64,000 bases of DNA from assembly GCF_030315975.1 (NCBI RefSeq), contig NZ_JASXSZ010000001.1, forward strand, positions 1,054,001 to 1,118,000, written 5' to 3'. Under the pieces are notes generated by a model. The model was not told where the DNA came from and did not search any database. It worked only from the letters and a program-made list of their open reading frames with translations. Below, one piece after another: positions 1 to 8,185 of the stretch (position 1 is its first letter; each line of letters starts with the position of its first letter). The stretch comes from Microbacterium candidum (GTDB lineage Bacteria; Actinomycetota; Actinomycetes; Actinomycetales; Microbacteriaceae). Position numbers and translations under genes: made by a program.

Positions 1-1
1 C

Positions 2-604
2 GAGCGTGGCAACGCCGTGGCCTTCAACACGATCGACAACGCGTGGGCGGAGCGCCTCGCCCGCTCGGTTGTGACCGACATGGGATGCAGCGGCGGCATG
101 AGCCTCTACGTGCTCACCGGGCGTCAGCTCAAGGACCTCATGGTGCACGACACACTGACGCTGTGCGAGGAGATCGGCCACGCCGTGCGGCTCGCGCGGG
201 AGTCGCATGAGGACCCGGTGCTCGCCGCCGTGTCGGTCACGGGCGGGAGGCAGCTCTTCCAGGGCAAGATCACCGACGTCGAGCGCAATACGGTCGGCGG
301 TTTTGCTCGTGGTCTCGCGCGGCTCGACGGCGTCGGGGGAGATGTCGGGGCGACGCTCGAGATCGACTTCCAGAACGAGAACCTCGTTGCGCGGCGGGGA
401 GGGGAGGTCCTCGCGAGCGTGCCCGACCTCATCTCGGTGCTCGATACCGAGAGCGGTGAGGCCGTCACGACGGAGAAGCTCCGGTATGGACTGCGCGTGA
501 GCGTCATCGCGTCCCCGTGCGACCCGCGCTGGCGTTCGCCGGAGGGTCTCGAGCTCGCCGGCCCCGCCTACTTCGGCTACGCGCACGAGTATCAGCCCGT
601 CTGA
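2..604 (+). CDS. DUF917 (S-Me-THD) family protein, 5' end cut by window edge
   Basis: This is the C-terminal part of a DUF917 protein. The reading frame is already open at base 2, so the internal GTG at 17 is not the true start. It aligns well with the middle and C-terminus of the complete homologue at 32020-33099: both have GN-x4-N-x2-DNAW, a central FQNEN motif, PDLI, and near the end CD-x-RWRSPEGL followed by a FGY motif. About 200 residues remain of a usual 360. The family was renamed after an S-methyl-thiohydantoin desulfurase, but most members have no known substrate. It is followed 42 bp later by a second, more divergent DUF917 gene, and the two could form one enzyme. Family assignment is firm; function is open. 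Confidence 0.85.
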   Translation, partial: ERGNAVAFNTIDNAWAERLARSVVTDMGCSGGMSLYVLTGRQLKDLMVHDTLTLCEEIGHAVRLARESHEDPVLAAVSVTGGRQLFQGKITDVERNTVGGFARGLARLDGVGGDVGATLEIDFQNENLVARRGGEVLASVPDLISVLDTESGEAVTTEKLRYGLRVSVIASPCDPRWRSPEGLELAGPAYFGYAHEYQPV

Positions 605-646
605 GATGCCTCGCCGCGGCGCCTTCCTTGTTGAGATCATGGAGTC

Positions 647-1717
647 GTGAGGAAGGACCGGTTCGGCTTAGAAGACGCGGAGGACCTCGTCGCAGGCGCA
701 CGCCTCCTGGCCTCGGGGGGCGGCGGGGACGTGCGCATCGGGGGACTCCTGCTGACGACCGAGCTGCGCATCGCCGCGGACGAGGGACGGCAGCTCCGCC
801 TGGTCCCGGCGGCGGAGCTGCCGCCCGACCTCCTCGTGGTGCACGTCGGGATGGTTGGCTCGCCGGACGTCTACTCGGAACGGCTGGTAGACCCGCATGA
901 CATCCGGCTGGCAGTGCGGGCACTCGCCGACCGCCTGCAGTCCGCGATCGGTGCGATCGGCATCATCGAGATAGGGGGGCTGAACGCGGTGCTCGGCGCG
1001 ACCTGCGCTCTGGAACTCGAGGTGCCGCTCATCGACGGCGACATCATGGGGCGCGCCTTCCCCTTCATCACGCAGACGACCCTCGCGGTCGCCGGACACC
1101 GCCCGGAGCCAATCGCGATCGCCTCTCCGGCCGGCGATGTCGCGGTCTACGATGGCGCAACGACGGGAGCGACCCAGCGTCTGCTCTCCAGCGGGGCCGC
1201 CGCGATGGGCGGTCTCGCAGCGACCGCGATGTACCCGATCCGCGCGGGCGACCTCGCTGCGCACGGCATCCGGGGGAGCGTCCGCACGGCCTGCGAACTG
1301 GGACACCGCTATCGTGCGTACATTGCAAGCCATCGCGCGGGCGATCTCGAGGAGTTCGCGCGGGCTCTCGGTGCGACTCCCGTCGCGACCGCCCGGATCG
1401 ACGAGGTGCGCCCGCGCGATGGAAGGCACGTCGGCAGTGCGACGCTGCACGACGTCGTGACCGGCGCCATCATCCGGGTCGACTTCCTGGAGGAGTATGC
1501 GCTCGCGACTGTCGACGGGACGATCGTGACCGGAGCGCCCGAGGTCATCGTCGTGATCGATCACGTGACGCTCACGCCGATGCGATCCGACGAACTGCGC
1601 CGCGGCCATACGGTGCTGCTCATGAGCTTCGCGCCGCTGCATCCATGGGCCGTCGCGGATATCGCGACGGTCGGACCGGCGGCGTACGGCATCGAGGTCG
1701 AGGAGACGCACGTATGA
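647..1717 (+). CDS. DUF917 (S-Me-THD) family protein, divergent member
   Basis: A 356-residue full-length DUF917 protein. The N-terminus carries the family's glycine-rich segment (ASGGGGD, near residues 23-29), and a central GGLNAV segment and a DGDIMGRAFP motif (near residue 130) match the family. It lacks the FQNEN and RWRSPEG C-terminal motifs of its neighbour, so it is a diverged paralogue rather than a duplicate. The GTG start at 647 has a GGAG only three bases upstream, which is weak; no better in-frame start is evident. Its TGA overlaps the ATG of the PucR gene (ATGA), so the two are translationally coupled. It probably works with the preceding DUF917 protein on a small cyclic or amide substrate, which is inference. 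Confidence 0.8.
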   Translation: MRKDRFGLEDAEDLVAGARLLASGGGGDVRIGGLLLTTELRIAADEGRQLRLVPAAELPPDLLVVHVGMVGSPDVYSERLVDPHDIRLAVRALADRLQSAIGAIGIIEIGGLNAVLGATCALELEVPLIDGDIMGRAFPFITQTTLAVAGHRPEPIAIASPAGDVAVYDGATTGATQRLLSSGAAAMGGLAATAMYPIRAGDLAAHGIRGSVRTACELGHRYRAYIASHRAGDLEEFARALGATPVATARIDEVRPRDGRHVGSATLHDVVTGAIIRVDFLEEYALATVDGTIVTGAPEVIVVIDHVTLTPMRSDELRRGHTVLLMSFAPLHPWAVADIATVGPAAYGIEVEETHV

Positions 1718-3258
1718 CCTCCGTCGCCCAGCTGCTCTCCGAACCCGTCCTCACATCGGCGTCGGTCGTCGCGGGCGGGGCAGGCGTCGACCGCGCTGTG
1801 GACGACGTCGTGATGTACGCCTCCGCCCGAGACATCCCGACCGCTGACGGCGCTGCCGGAGCGCTCGTCGTGTGCGGCGAGGCGGACGTGACGCCCGCGT
1901 ACAAGATCGACGCGCTCGTGCGGCGCGCCGACCACCTGGGCGCGTCCGCCGTGCTCGTGATCGCTGCACACGGGCATCCGCTGCTGTCCGGCATCCGCCT
2001 TGCCGACCGGCTCGGGCTCCCCGTGTTGTGGATCGTGCAGGAGGATCCCTTTCCTCTCGCGGTCGAGCTGGCCGTGCGCGTGCGCACGCCGCACGTGACA
2101 CGGGCGGACGCTCTGCTGCGCGTCCCCGAAGCGCTCGCGACCGCGAAAGACCTCGATGCGATCACGCTGCGCACGGCGGCGCTCGCTGAGACGTCGGTCG
2201 CGGTGCTCACGGCAGACGGGAGCCGCATCGCGGGCGACGCCGCCGGCGATAGCGAGATCCGCTTCGATCTGGCGGTCGCCCAGCGCGGCGATCGCGTCGT
2301 CGCCCAGCCCGTCGTGCTCCCGCAGGCGTCGGCCGCGGGGGCATGGCTCGTCGCTGTGGTGGACGGTTTCGATGGGATGCGGCGGACGATCGTCGCCGAT
2401 ATCCTGGCGCTCGCAGAGCCATACGTGCGCGCGTGGTTCGTGGGCGAGGCCGCTCGGCTCGATCGCGACGCCGTGTTCCTCGCGCATCTGCTGAACTCGG
2501 TCATCGGCGAGGCGGATGATCCGAGCCGTGACGTCATCGAGAAGGCGGCGAGCGTCGGCTGGCGCCTCCAAGAGTGGCACACCGGCATCTACGTCGTCAC
2601 CGACGACCCTCGTGCTCCCTCCGACCGCGACTCGACCGCGGCGCAGCTGCGGCGCGAGCTCGCGAGGCACGACATCCGGCTTGGCGGTATGGCCGACCAT
2701 TCCGGAGGGTGGGCGATGTGGGTCACCGATCGTGCTGAGCCGTCGGCCGATGACGTGCGCGCCCTCGTGCGCGGGCTCCGCCTCGCGCTCGCCGACCTGC
2801 CGCGCGAGTGGGGCCTCGTCGTCGGCGTCGGTCGGCATCACAGAGGCAGCCGCGGACTCGCCGATACGCTCGCCGAGGCTCGCAATGCCGGATACCTCGC
2901 CCGCAGCCGCGAGTTCCGGCCCTCCGTCGACCACACCGACGAGCTGGGAGTCGCCCAGCTGCTGGCGACGTTGCAGCAGTCCGATGTCACGCGCGCCTTC
3001 GCGGAGTCGGCGCTCGCTCCGATCAGCGACCCCGCGAGCAGCCACCTGCTCGCGACCCTCACGGCGTACCTGCAGAACGGCGGATCCGTTGTCTTCACCG
3101 CTCAGGCGCTGAACGTGCATCGCAACACGGTGACGGCGCGCCTTCAGCAGCTGCGCGACAGGCTCGGCGTCGACCTCGACGACGCGAGCCTGCGCCTGGC
3201 TCTGCAGATGGCCGTGCGCGCCATCGACGCGGGTCCGTCGCATCCGCCCGCACCCTGA
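1714..3258 (+). CDS. PucR/CdaR-type transcriptional regulator
   Basis: A 514-residue cytoplasmic regulator. The N-terminal ~120 residues are a PucR_N-like ligand domain beginning SVAQLLSEPVL. The middle (about 280-400) looks like the GGDEF-like CdaR domain (GLVVGVG, then SRGLADTLAEARNAG). The C-terminal ~60 residues are the PucR helix-turn-helix (LLATLTAYL, then ALNVHRNTVTARLQQL). Such proteins usually activate purine, allantoin or sugar-acid catabolic genes on binding a metabolite. ATG 1714 was chosen because it forms an ATGA overlap with the preceding stop and has GAGGAG about 9 bases upstream. Two promoters nearby, before the racemase and before the aminotransferase, share tandem GTGC-N5-GCAC repeats that are its most obvious candidate targets. 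Confidence 0.88.
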   Translation: MTSVAQLLSEPVLTSASVVAGGAGVDRAVDDVVMYASARDIPTADGAAGALVVCGEADVTPAYKIDALVRRADHLGASAVLVIAAHGHPLLSGIRLADRLGLPVLWIVQEDPFPLAVELAVRVRTPHVTRADALLRVPEALATAKDLDAITLRTAALAETSVAVLTADGSRIAGDAAGDSEIRFDLAVAQRGDRVVAQPVVLPQASAAGAWLVAVVDGFDGMRRTIVADILALAEPYVRAWFVGEAARLDRDAVFLAHLLNSVIGEADDPSRDVIEKAASVGWRLQEWHTGIYVVTDDPRAPSDRDSTAAQLRRELARHDIRLGGMADHSGGWAMWVTDRAEPSADDVRALVRGLRLALADLPREWGLVVGVGRHHRGSRGLADTLAEARNAGYLARSREFRPSVDHTDELGVAQLLATLQQSDVTRAFAESALAPISDPASSHLLATLTAYLQNGGSVVFTAQALNVHRNTVTARLQQLRDRLGVDLDDASLRLALQMAVRAIDAGPSHPPAP

Positions 3259-3280
3259 TCGGCATCCGCCCGGGCGACCG

Positions 3281-3353
3281 GTGCAGGACGCACAGCCGTC
3301 TTTTCGAGGTGTGCATGCGGCACAGCCGCCACGGCGGGCCGCAGGCCTAGCGT
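3281..3353 (+). promoter_or_regulatory. Promoter with two GTGC-N5-GCAC inverted repeats, upstream of racemase gene
   Basis: Two inverted repeats are visible: GTGC-AGGAC-GCAC at 3281-3293 and GTGC-ATGCG-GCAC at 3311-3323, the latter extended by one base pair to TGTGC/GCACA (3310-3324). They are 30 bp apart, about three helical turns. A -10-like TAGCGT lies at 3348-3353, 38 bp downstream of the TGTGCA at 3310. The promoter at 4880-4953 has the same spacing. Binding by the PucR protein encoded just upstream is an inference. Confidence 0.55.
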
Positions 3354-3392
3354 CTCCTCAAGACCACTAGTCGCACAACGAAGGAGTTTTCC

Positions 3393-4115
3393 ATGCACCT
3401 CCGCGTCATCCTGCCCGTCATCGGAGACGGCTTCATCGAGCATGTCCGCACCGAGGTGGAGGCGTGGGCTTTGCCGACGACGACAGTATCGGTCGTTTCG
3501 CTCGCCCGCGGCACAGCGAGCATCGAGTCCGAGTACGACGAGGCGCTGTCGGCGCCTGGCATCCTGGATCGCATCGAGGAGTGCGCCGTCGACGGCGTCG
3601 ACGGCGTCTTCATCACCTGCTTCGGGGACCCGGGTGTGCACGCGGCGCGCGAGATCATCGACGCGCCGGTCGTAGGAGGCTTCGAGCCCGCCGTGCTGAC
3701 AGCGCTGAGCCTCGGCGAGAAGGTCGGGATCATCACGGTCCTGCCCAATGTGCTTCCGATGATCCGCGGCCTCGCGCGCCGCTATGACGTCGACAATCGG
3801 ATCGGCACGATCCGCGTCGTCGACATCCCCGTGCTCGGCCTCGACGGGGATGACGGCATCCTCCTCGACCGACTCGAGGAGCAGGCCGTCTCGGCGATCG
3901 AGGCGGGCGAGGCGGACGTCATCATCCTCGGATGCACAGGCATGCTCGGGGTGGCGGACGCCCTCAAGGCGCGGCTCGCCGGCCGCGGCTTCGTCGTCCC
4001 GGTCGTCGACCCGACCGCGGCCGCCGTCACGTGGATCGAGAGCTCGGTCCGGATGGGCCTCACACCGAGCCGGTTGACGTACATGGCGCCGCCCGCGAAG
4101 GCCCGCAACCTGTGA
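3393..4115 (+). CDS. Asp/Glu/hydantoin racemase family protein
   Basis: A 240-residue protein of the aspartate/glutamate racemase fold, closest in appearance to hydantoin racemases. The two expected catalytic cysteines are present: one in a TCFGDPG motif near residue 75 and one in a LGCTGM motif near residue 180, with PVVDP following. Family members interconvert enantiomers of amino acids or hydantoins without cofactor, or act as maleate isomerases and decarboxylases. The start has a strong AAGGAG seven bases upstream. Its position beside DUF917 and PucR genes favours a hydantoin-like or cyclic amide substrate, but this cannot be fixed from sequence. The stop overlaps a possible GTG start of the aldolase gene. 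Confidence 0.82.
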   Translation: MHLRVILPVIGDGFIEHVRTEVEAWALPTTTVSVVSLARGTASIESEYDEALSAPGILDRIEECAVDGVDGVFITCFGDPGVHAAREIIDAPVVGGFEPAVLTALSLGEKVGIITVLPNVLPMIRGLARRYDVDNRIGTIRVVDIPVLGLDGDDGILLDRLEEQAVSAIEAGEADVIILGCTGMLGVADALKARLAGRGFVVPVVDPTAAAVTWIESSVRMGLTPSRLTYMAPPAKARNL

Positions 4116-4138
4116 CCACCCTCCCTCCGGAGCACCCG

Positions 4139-4870
4139 ATGCGCGTCGACCCGGCCAAGACCGGACCGGCGCGCATCGGCCTGTGGGTCACGATGCTCGG
4201 TCCGTTCGGGATCGAGGCCCTGGCCGGTTTCGAGCTGGACTGGATCGGCATCGACCTGCAGCACGGCGACATCCCGCTTCACGCGCTGCCGCCGCTCGTG
4301 CGCGCGTGCGAGGCCGCGGGCTTCCCGGTCGCGGTGCGCATCGATGGGCACGACCCGGCGCTGATCGCCCGTGTCGTCGACGGTGGAGCGGATGCCGTCA
4401 TCGTACCGGCGGTCGACTCCGCCGCACAGGCAGCGGCTCTCGTCCGGGCTGTCCGGCTCCCGCCGGCGGGCGCGCGCAGCAGCGGCATCTCTCGCACATC
4501 GCTCGGCGTCGCGCGCGCGGCTTCGCACACGCTCCTGCTGCCGATGATCGAGACCGCGGCGGGATTCGCGGCGCTCGACGAGATCCTCTGCGTGCCCGGC
4601 GTGGACGGCGTCTTCGTGGGACCGTATGACCTGTCGCTGTCTCTCGGCACCGACGGTGTCGCGGACCCGCGCACCATCGAGGCGGCGCGAAAGGTCGTCG
4701 ACAGCGCCCGCGGCCGCGGCCTGGTGAGCGGGATCTACAGCGGGAACGCGGACATCACCTCGCGATTCGGGGACGTGTCGCTGCTGGCGCTCGGCAGTGA
4801 CGTGGACGCGCTCCGCCACGGACTCGGCGAGCTCCTCGAGTCGGCGCCGGGAGTGCCGCCAGCGGGCTGA
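4139..4870 (+). CDS. HpcH/HpaI aldolase family protein
   Basis: A 243-residue class II aldolase/citrate-lyase family protein. It has the family landmarks: IGIDLQHGD near the N-terminus, the metal ligand Glu in LPMIETAAG, and GVFVGPYDLSLSLG, which carries the ligand Asp and substrate contacts. Relatives cleave 2-keto-3-deoxy or 4-hydroxy-2-oxo acids to pyruvate plus an aldehyde. ATG 4139 has CCGGAG six bases upstream; an alternative GTG at 4112 overlaps the racemase stop (GTGA) and would add nine residues. The gene is close behind the racemase and is presumably co-transcribed with it. The substrate is unknown. Confidence 0.83.
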   Translation: MRVDPAKTGPARIGLWVTMLGPFGIEALAGFELDWIGIDLQHGDIPLHALPPLVRACEAAGFPVAVRIDGHDPALIARVVDGGADAVIVPAVDSAAQAAALVRAVRLPPAGARSSGISRTSLGVARAASHTLLLPMIETAAGFAALDEILCVPGVDGVFVGPYDLSLSLGTDGVADPRTIEAARKVVDSARGRGLVSGIYSGNADITSRFGDVSLLALGSDVDALRHGLGELLESAPGVPPAG

Positions 4871-4879
4871 GCGGGCGTC

Positions 4880-4953
4880 GTGCACCGTGCACGGGGATGC
4901 CGCTCCGACTGTGCACACCCCCTCTCGGCGGGGCTGACCGTGGCGCCTAGCGT
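4880..4953 (+). promoter_or_regulatory. Promoter with GTGC-N5-GCAC repeat; likely leaderless start of ilvE-like gene
   Basis: GTGC-ACCGT-GCAC lies at 4880-4892 and a half-site TGTGCA at 4910-4915. TAGCGT at 4948-4953 is a plausible -10 box. The TGTGCA to TAGCGT distance (start to start 38 bp) is the same as at 3310-3353. The -10 ends six bases before the ATG at 4960, so transcription would begin at or next to the start codon. That would give a leaderless mRNA, which is common in actinobacteria. Confidence 0.55.
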
Positions 4954-4959
4954 GGGACC

Positions 4960-6012
4960 ATGACAATCGCTGCCTCGTCCTCCGCACCGCGGTCCCGCCC
5001 GTTCGGTGTCGCGTTCGCGCCCGCCACCGTTACGGCGCGCTGGACGGTCGCCGACGGCTGGAGCGAGCTGCGTCTCGACCCGCTCAGCGACCTCTCCCTG
5101 AGCCCGGCGACGATGATCTTCCACTACGGACAGGCGATCTTCGAGGGGCTCAAGGCGTATCGCAGCGCGGCGGGCGACGTCCGGCTGTTCCGCCCTGAGC
5201 GCAACGCCGCGCGGTTCCAGGCATCTGCCCGGCGGATGTCGATGCCAGAACTGCCGCAGGAGACGTTCGTTGCCGCGGCCGAGCTGCTCGTGGACGCTCA
5301 GCGGGAGCAGGTGCCGGTAGAGGCGGGTCACAGCCTGTACCTGCGGCCGTTCATGATCGCGACTGAGGCGACGCTCGGTACCCGGCCCGCGAACGAATAT
5401 CTGTTCAGCATCATCGCCTCGCCCTCAGGCCCGTACTTCTCCGGCGGCTTCGACGCGATCACCGTGTGGGCAACGCACGACTACGTCCGCGCGGCGCCCG
5501 GGGGCACTGGAGCGGCGAAGTGCGCGGGCAACTACGCGGGCGGCATGATCGCCCAGAGGGTCGCCGCGGAGCACGGCTGCGATCAGGTGGTGTTCCTCGA
5601 CGCGATCGAGCGGCGCTACCTCGAGGAGCTCGGCGGGATGAACATCTTCCTCGTCGTCGATGAGGGCGGCGGCCCGACTCTCGTGACGCCGCCGACTTCG
5701 GATACGATCCTCGACGGCATCACCCGCGCATCCCTTCTCGAGCTCGCCCCGGATCTTGGTCTGACGACCGCCGAGCGCCGCGTGGACCTCGCCGAATGGG
5801 AGTCGGGAGCGCTGGCCGGCACCGTCCTCGAGGCGTTCGCGTGCGGTACCGCCGCCGTCGTGACACCGATCGGGCGTGTGCGTCATCGCGACGGCGAGTT
5901 CACTGTCGGCGACGGCTGCGCGGGACAGTGGAGCGCGCGTCTGCGCGAGCGGCTGCTCGGCATCCAGGAGGGCGTCGTCGAGGACACACGCGGATGGGTG
6001 CACCCTCTCTGA
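4960..6012 (+). CDS. ilvE: Branched-chain amino acid aminotransferase (IlvE-type)
   Basis: A 350-residue fold-type IV PLP aminotransferase. Visible landmarks are FHYGQAIFEGLKAY, the PLP lysine K187 in GGTGAAKCAGNYAGG, a GGMN loop near residue 226, and the late AFACGTAAVVTPIG segment that holds the PLP phosphate. The length is normal for IlvE (about 360). It interconverts Leu/Ile/Val and their 2-oxo acids with glutamate. No convincing ribosome binding site precedes the ATG; a TAGCGT -10 box six bases upstream suggests a leaderless transcript. As it shares a promoter design with the racemase gene, it may be a second, catabolic ilvE copy rather than the biosynthetic one. Confidence 0.9.
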   Translation: MTIAASSSAPRSRPFGVAFAPATVTARWTVADGWSELRLDPLSDLSLSPATMIFHYGQAIFEGLKAYRSAAGDVRLFRPERNAARFQASARRMSMPELPQETFVAAAELLVDAQREQVPVEAGHSLYLRPFMIATEATLGTRPANEYLFSIIASPSGPYFSGGFDAITVWATHDYVRAAPGGTGAAKCAGNYAGGMIAQRVAAEHGCDQVVFLDAIERRYLEELGGMNIFLVVDEGGGPTLVTPPTSDTILDGITRASLLELAPDLGLTTAERRVDLAEWESGALAGTVLEAFACGTAAVVTPIGRVRHRDGEFTVGDGCAGQWSARLRERLLGIQEGVVEDTRGWVHPL

Positions 6013-6120
6013 GTAAGCGCGGGTACGGATCGCGTGGTGAACGCGGGTCTGCATGGCTCGCGCGGGCGAGCGCTGATGCCCGGAGGCGTCCATTCGACGT
6101 CCGGGGCGAGGTCAGGCGGC

Positions 6121-7152
6121 TTACGAGCCGTGCGCCACCGCGAGCAGCTCGTCGACTGTGGCATCCGTCATGTCGAACGAGGTCATGATCCGCAGGACGC
6201 GGAGATCGGCGTCCCAGATATGAAGGGCGTAGCGCGAGAGGAGGCGCGCCTCGACTTCGCGCGCGAAGCGCGCGAACACCGCGTTCGACTGGACGGGTGC
6301 CATGATCGTCGTTCCCTCGATCGCCGCGAGGCCCGCCGCCAGCCGGCTTGCAAGGCGGTTGGCCCGGCGCGCGTTGGCGAGCCACAGGTCGTTCTCGAGC
6401 AGCGCTACGATCTGTGCTGAGACGAAACGCATCTTGGAGGAGAGCTGCGTGTCTGCCTTCTGAATGGAAGGCAGGCCGTGGGCGGCATCCTGATTCAGGA
6501 CGACGATGAGGTCCGCCGCCATCGCCCCGTTCTTCGTGCAGCCGAACGATACGAGGTCGATGCCGACATCGGTGGTGAGCGCCGCAAGCGAGGTCCCCAG
6601 ATGCGCGGCCGCGTTCGCGAGGCGCGCCCCGTCCATGTGCACCGAGAGCCCGGCGGCATGGGCGGTCGCAGCGAGTGCGGTCAGTTCCGAAGCACTATAG
6701 GACGTCCCAAGCTCGGTCGACTGGCTGATCGAGACGGCACCGGGATGGGAACGGTGGCGATTCTCGATCTCAGCGGCGGCGCGCTCGATGTCGGCGGGTG
6801 TGAGTTTGCCATGCGCCGAGCGGCTGGTGATGAGCTTGAGTCCGCCGATCTCGGCGGCGCCGCATTCGTCCGTGTTGATGTGCGAATTGACGGGTGTGAC
6901 CACTGACTCCCAGCGGCCGACCATCGAGTGCAGCGCCACGATGTTGGCGCCTGTCCCCGTCAGGACGGGGAATCCCGTCGCGGCGGGGCCGAAGGTCCAC
7001 GTGACGAGCTCGGCGAGGCGCGCCGTGACGTCGTCCGCTCCGTAGGACGCCGCGGCGCCGGTGTTCGCTGCGGCGATCGCCGCCAGCACGTCGGGATGCG
7101 CGCCCGCCACGTTGTCGCTCGCGAAATCGACGAGCTTCGGCACGTCGGTCAT
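6121..7152 (-). CDS. Low-specificity threonine aldolase / beta-eliminating lyase
   Basis: A 343-residue PLP fold-type I enzyme of the threonine aldolase family. It has the TGTGAN phosphate-binding region near residue 65, HMDGARL (172-178) with the PLP-contacting Asp, and the Schiff-base lysine K207 in SFGCTKNG. It cleaves L-threonine or L-allo-threonine to glycine and acetaldehyde; several relatives act on other beta-hydroxy amino acids. The start codon overlaps the stop of the ABC permease gene by four bases (ATGA), so it is the last gene of the transporter operon. That coupling hints that the imported compound or a product is a beta-hydroxy amino acid, which is inference. Confidence 0.88.
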   Translation of the reverse strand: MTDVPKLVDFASDNVAGAHPDVLAAIAAANTGAAASYGADDVTARLAELVTWTFGPAATGFPVLTGTGANIVALHSMVGRWESVVTPVNSHINTDECGAAEIGGLKLITSRSAHGKLTPADIERAAAEIENRHRSHPGAVSISQSTELGTSYSASELTALAATAHAAGLSVHMDGARLANAAAHLGTSLAALTTDVGIDLVSFGCTKNGAMAADLIVVLNQDAAHGLPSIQKADTQLSSKMRFVSAQIVALLENDLWLANARRANRLASRLAAGLAAIEGTTIMAPVQSNAVFARFAREVEARLLSRYALHIWDADLRVLRIMTSFDMTDATVDELLAVAHGS

Positions 7153-8171
7153 CCGCGGCGCCTCTTCGACCAGGCGTCGAGCCCGACGGCGACGAGGAGG
7201 ATCGAGCCCTGCACGATCTGCTGGATCGTGGTGTTGACGTTCAGGAGCGAGAACCCGTTGCCGATCATGGCGTAGAGCAGAACGCCGAGCGCCGTGCGCC
7301 ACATGGCGCCCTCGCCACCGAAGATGCTGGTGCCGCCGACCACGACGACGGCGATCACGATGAGCGGCAGGTTGGCGCCCACGTCCGCCTGGCCGGCGCC
7401 GATCTTGCTCGCCGCGAGGACACCCGCGATCGAGGCGGCGAGGCCCGACAGCACGAAGACGCTGGTGTGCACGAGTCGCACGCCGATGCCGGAAAGACGC
7501 GCCGCCTCCGGGCTGCCGCCGACCGCGTAGACGCGGCGGCCGTAGACGGTGCGTGCGAGGACGAACCACGCGATGAAGAAGATGACGACGAATGCCGCCC
7601 CGGGGATCGTGAGTCCTAGGACCACCCCTTGGCCCAGGGCCGTGAATGCGGGGTCGGTGACGCTCACGAGCAGGCCACCGGAGATCGCGACGGCGATGCC
7701 GGCGAGCATGAGCGAGGTCGCGAGCGTCGCGATGAACGGGTTGATGTTGACGACGGCGACGGCGATGCCGTTGATCAGTCCGACGACGATCCCGGTCGCG
7801 ATGCCGGCGGCGAAGCCCATCCATGCGACTCCCGTCGCGTTCGCGATCGTCGCCGCGACCACGCCCGACAGCGCGTAGATCGCGCCGACCGACAGGTCGA
7901 ACATCCGGCTGATGAGCACGAACGTGCCGGCGCACGCGATGATGCCGACGCTCGCCCACTGATCGAGCAGGTTCGTGACGTTCATCGGCGACAGGAACAC
8001 CGGCGAGGCGATCGACATGAACGCGAACAGCAGGATGCAGATCACGACGATCACGTTCTGCGAGAGGAACCCTCCCGCCCTGTGCAGCGCGCCCCGGGAG
8101 GGCGGCGCCTCCGTCTTCGCATCCTTCGCCGATGCGGCCGTGCGCGTCGCGGTCTCCGTCTTGACGTCCAT
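7149..8171 (-). CDS. Ribose/sugar-type ABC transporter permease
   Basis: A 340-residue inner-membrane permease of the RbsC/BPD_transp_2 family, with about nine to ten hydrophobic segments after a charged 30-residue cytoplasmic N-terminus. Family features include ISRMFDLSVGAIYALSG, GLINGIAVAVVNINPFIATLAT and the cytoplasmic loop RTVYGRRVYAVGGSPEAARLSGI that docks the ATPase. The ATG at 8171 is preceded by GGGAGGAG at a good distance and lies 14 bp behind the ATPase gene. It forms the channel of the importer encoded with the ATPase at 8186-9712 and the binding lipoprotein at 9804-10829. The substrate class (pentose, polyol or purine-like) is not resolved by sequence. Confidence 0.92.
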   Translation of the reverse strand: MDVKTETATRTAASAKDAKTEAPPSRGALHRAGGFLSQNVIVVICILLFAFMSIASPVFLSPMNVTNLLDQWASVGIIACAGTFVLISRMFDLSVGAIYALSGVVAATIANATGVAWMGFAAGIATGIVVGLINGIAVAVVNINPFIATLATSLMLAGIAVAISGGLLVSVTDPAFTALGQGVVLGLTIPGAAFVVIFFIAWFVLARTVYGRRVYAVGGSPEAARLSGIGVRLVHTSVFVLSGLAASIAGVLAASKIGAGQADVGANLPLIVIAVVVVGGTSIFGGEGAMWRTALGVLLYAMIGNGFSLLNVNTTIQQIVQGSILLVAVGLDAWSKRRRG

Positions 8172-8185
8172 CGCCGTCTCCTCCC

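Noticed and set aside
1561..3243. Long open frame on the minus strand opposite the PucR gene
   Set aside because: Low-complexity Arg/Asp/His-rich translation typical of the antisense of a high-GC gene; no domain and no ribosome binding site.
6079..6105. CCCGGA-N15-TCCGGG inverted repeat between the convergent aminotransferase and threonine aldolase genes
   Set aside because: Only 6-bp arms with a long loop in GC-rich DNA; too weak to call a terminator.
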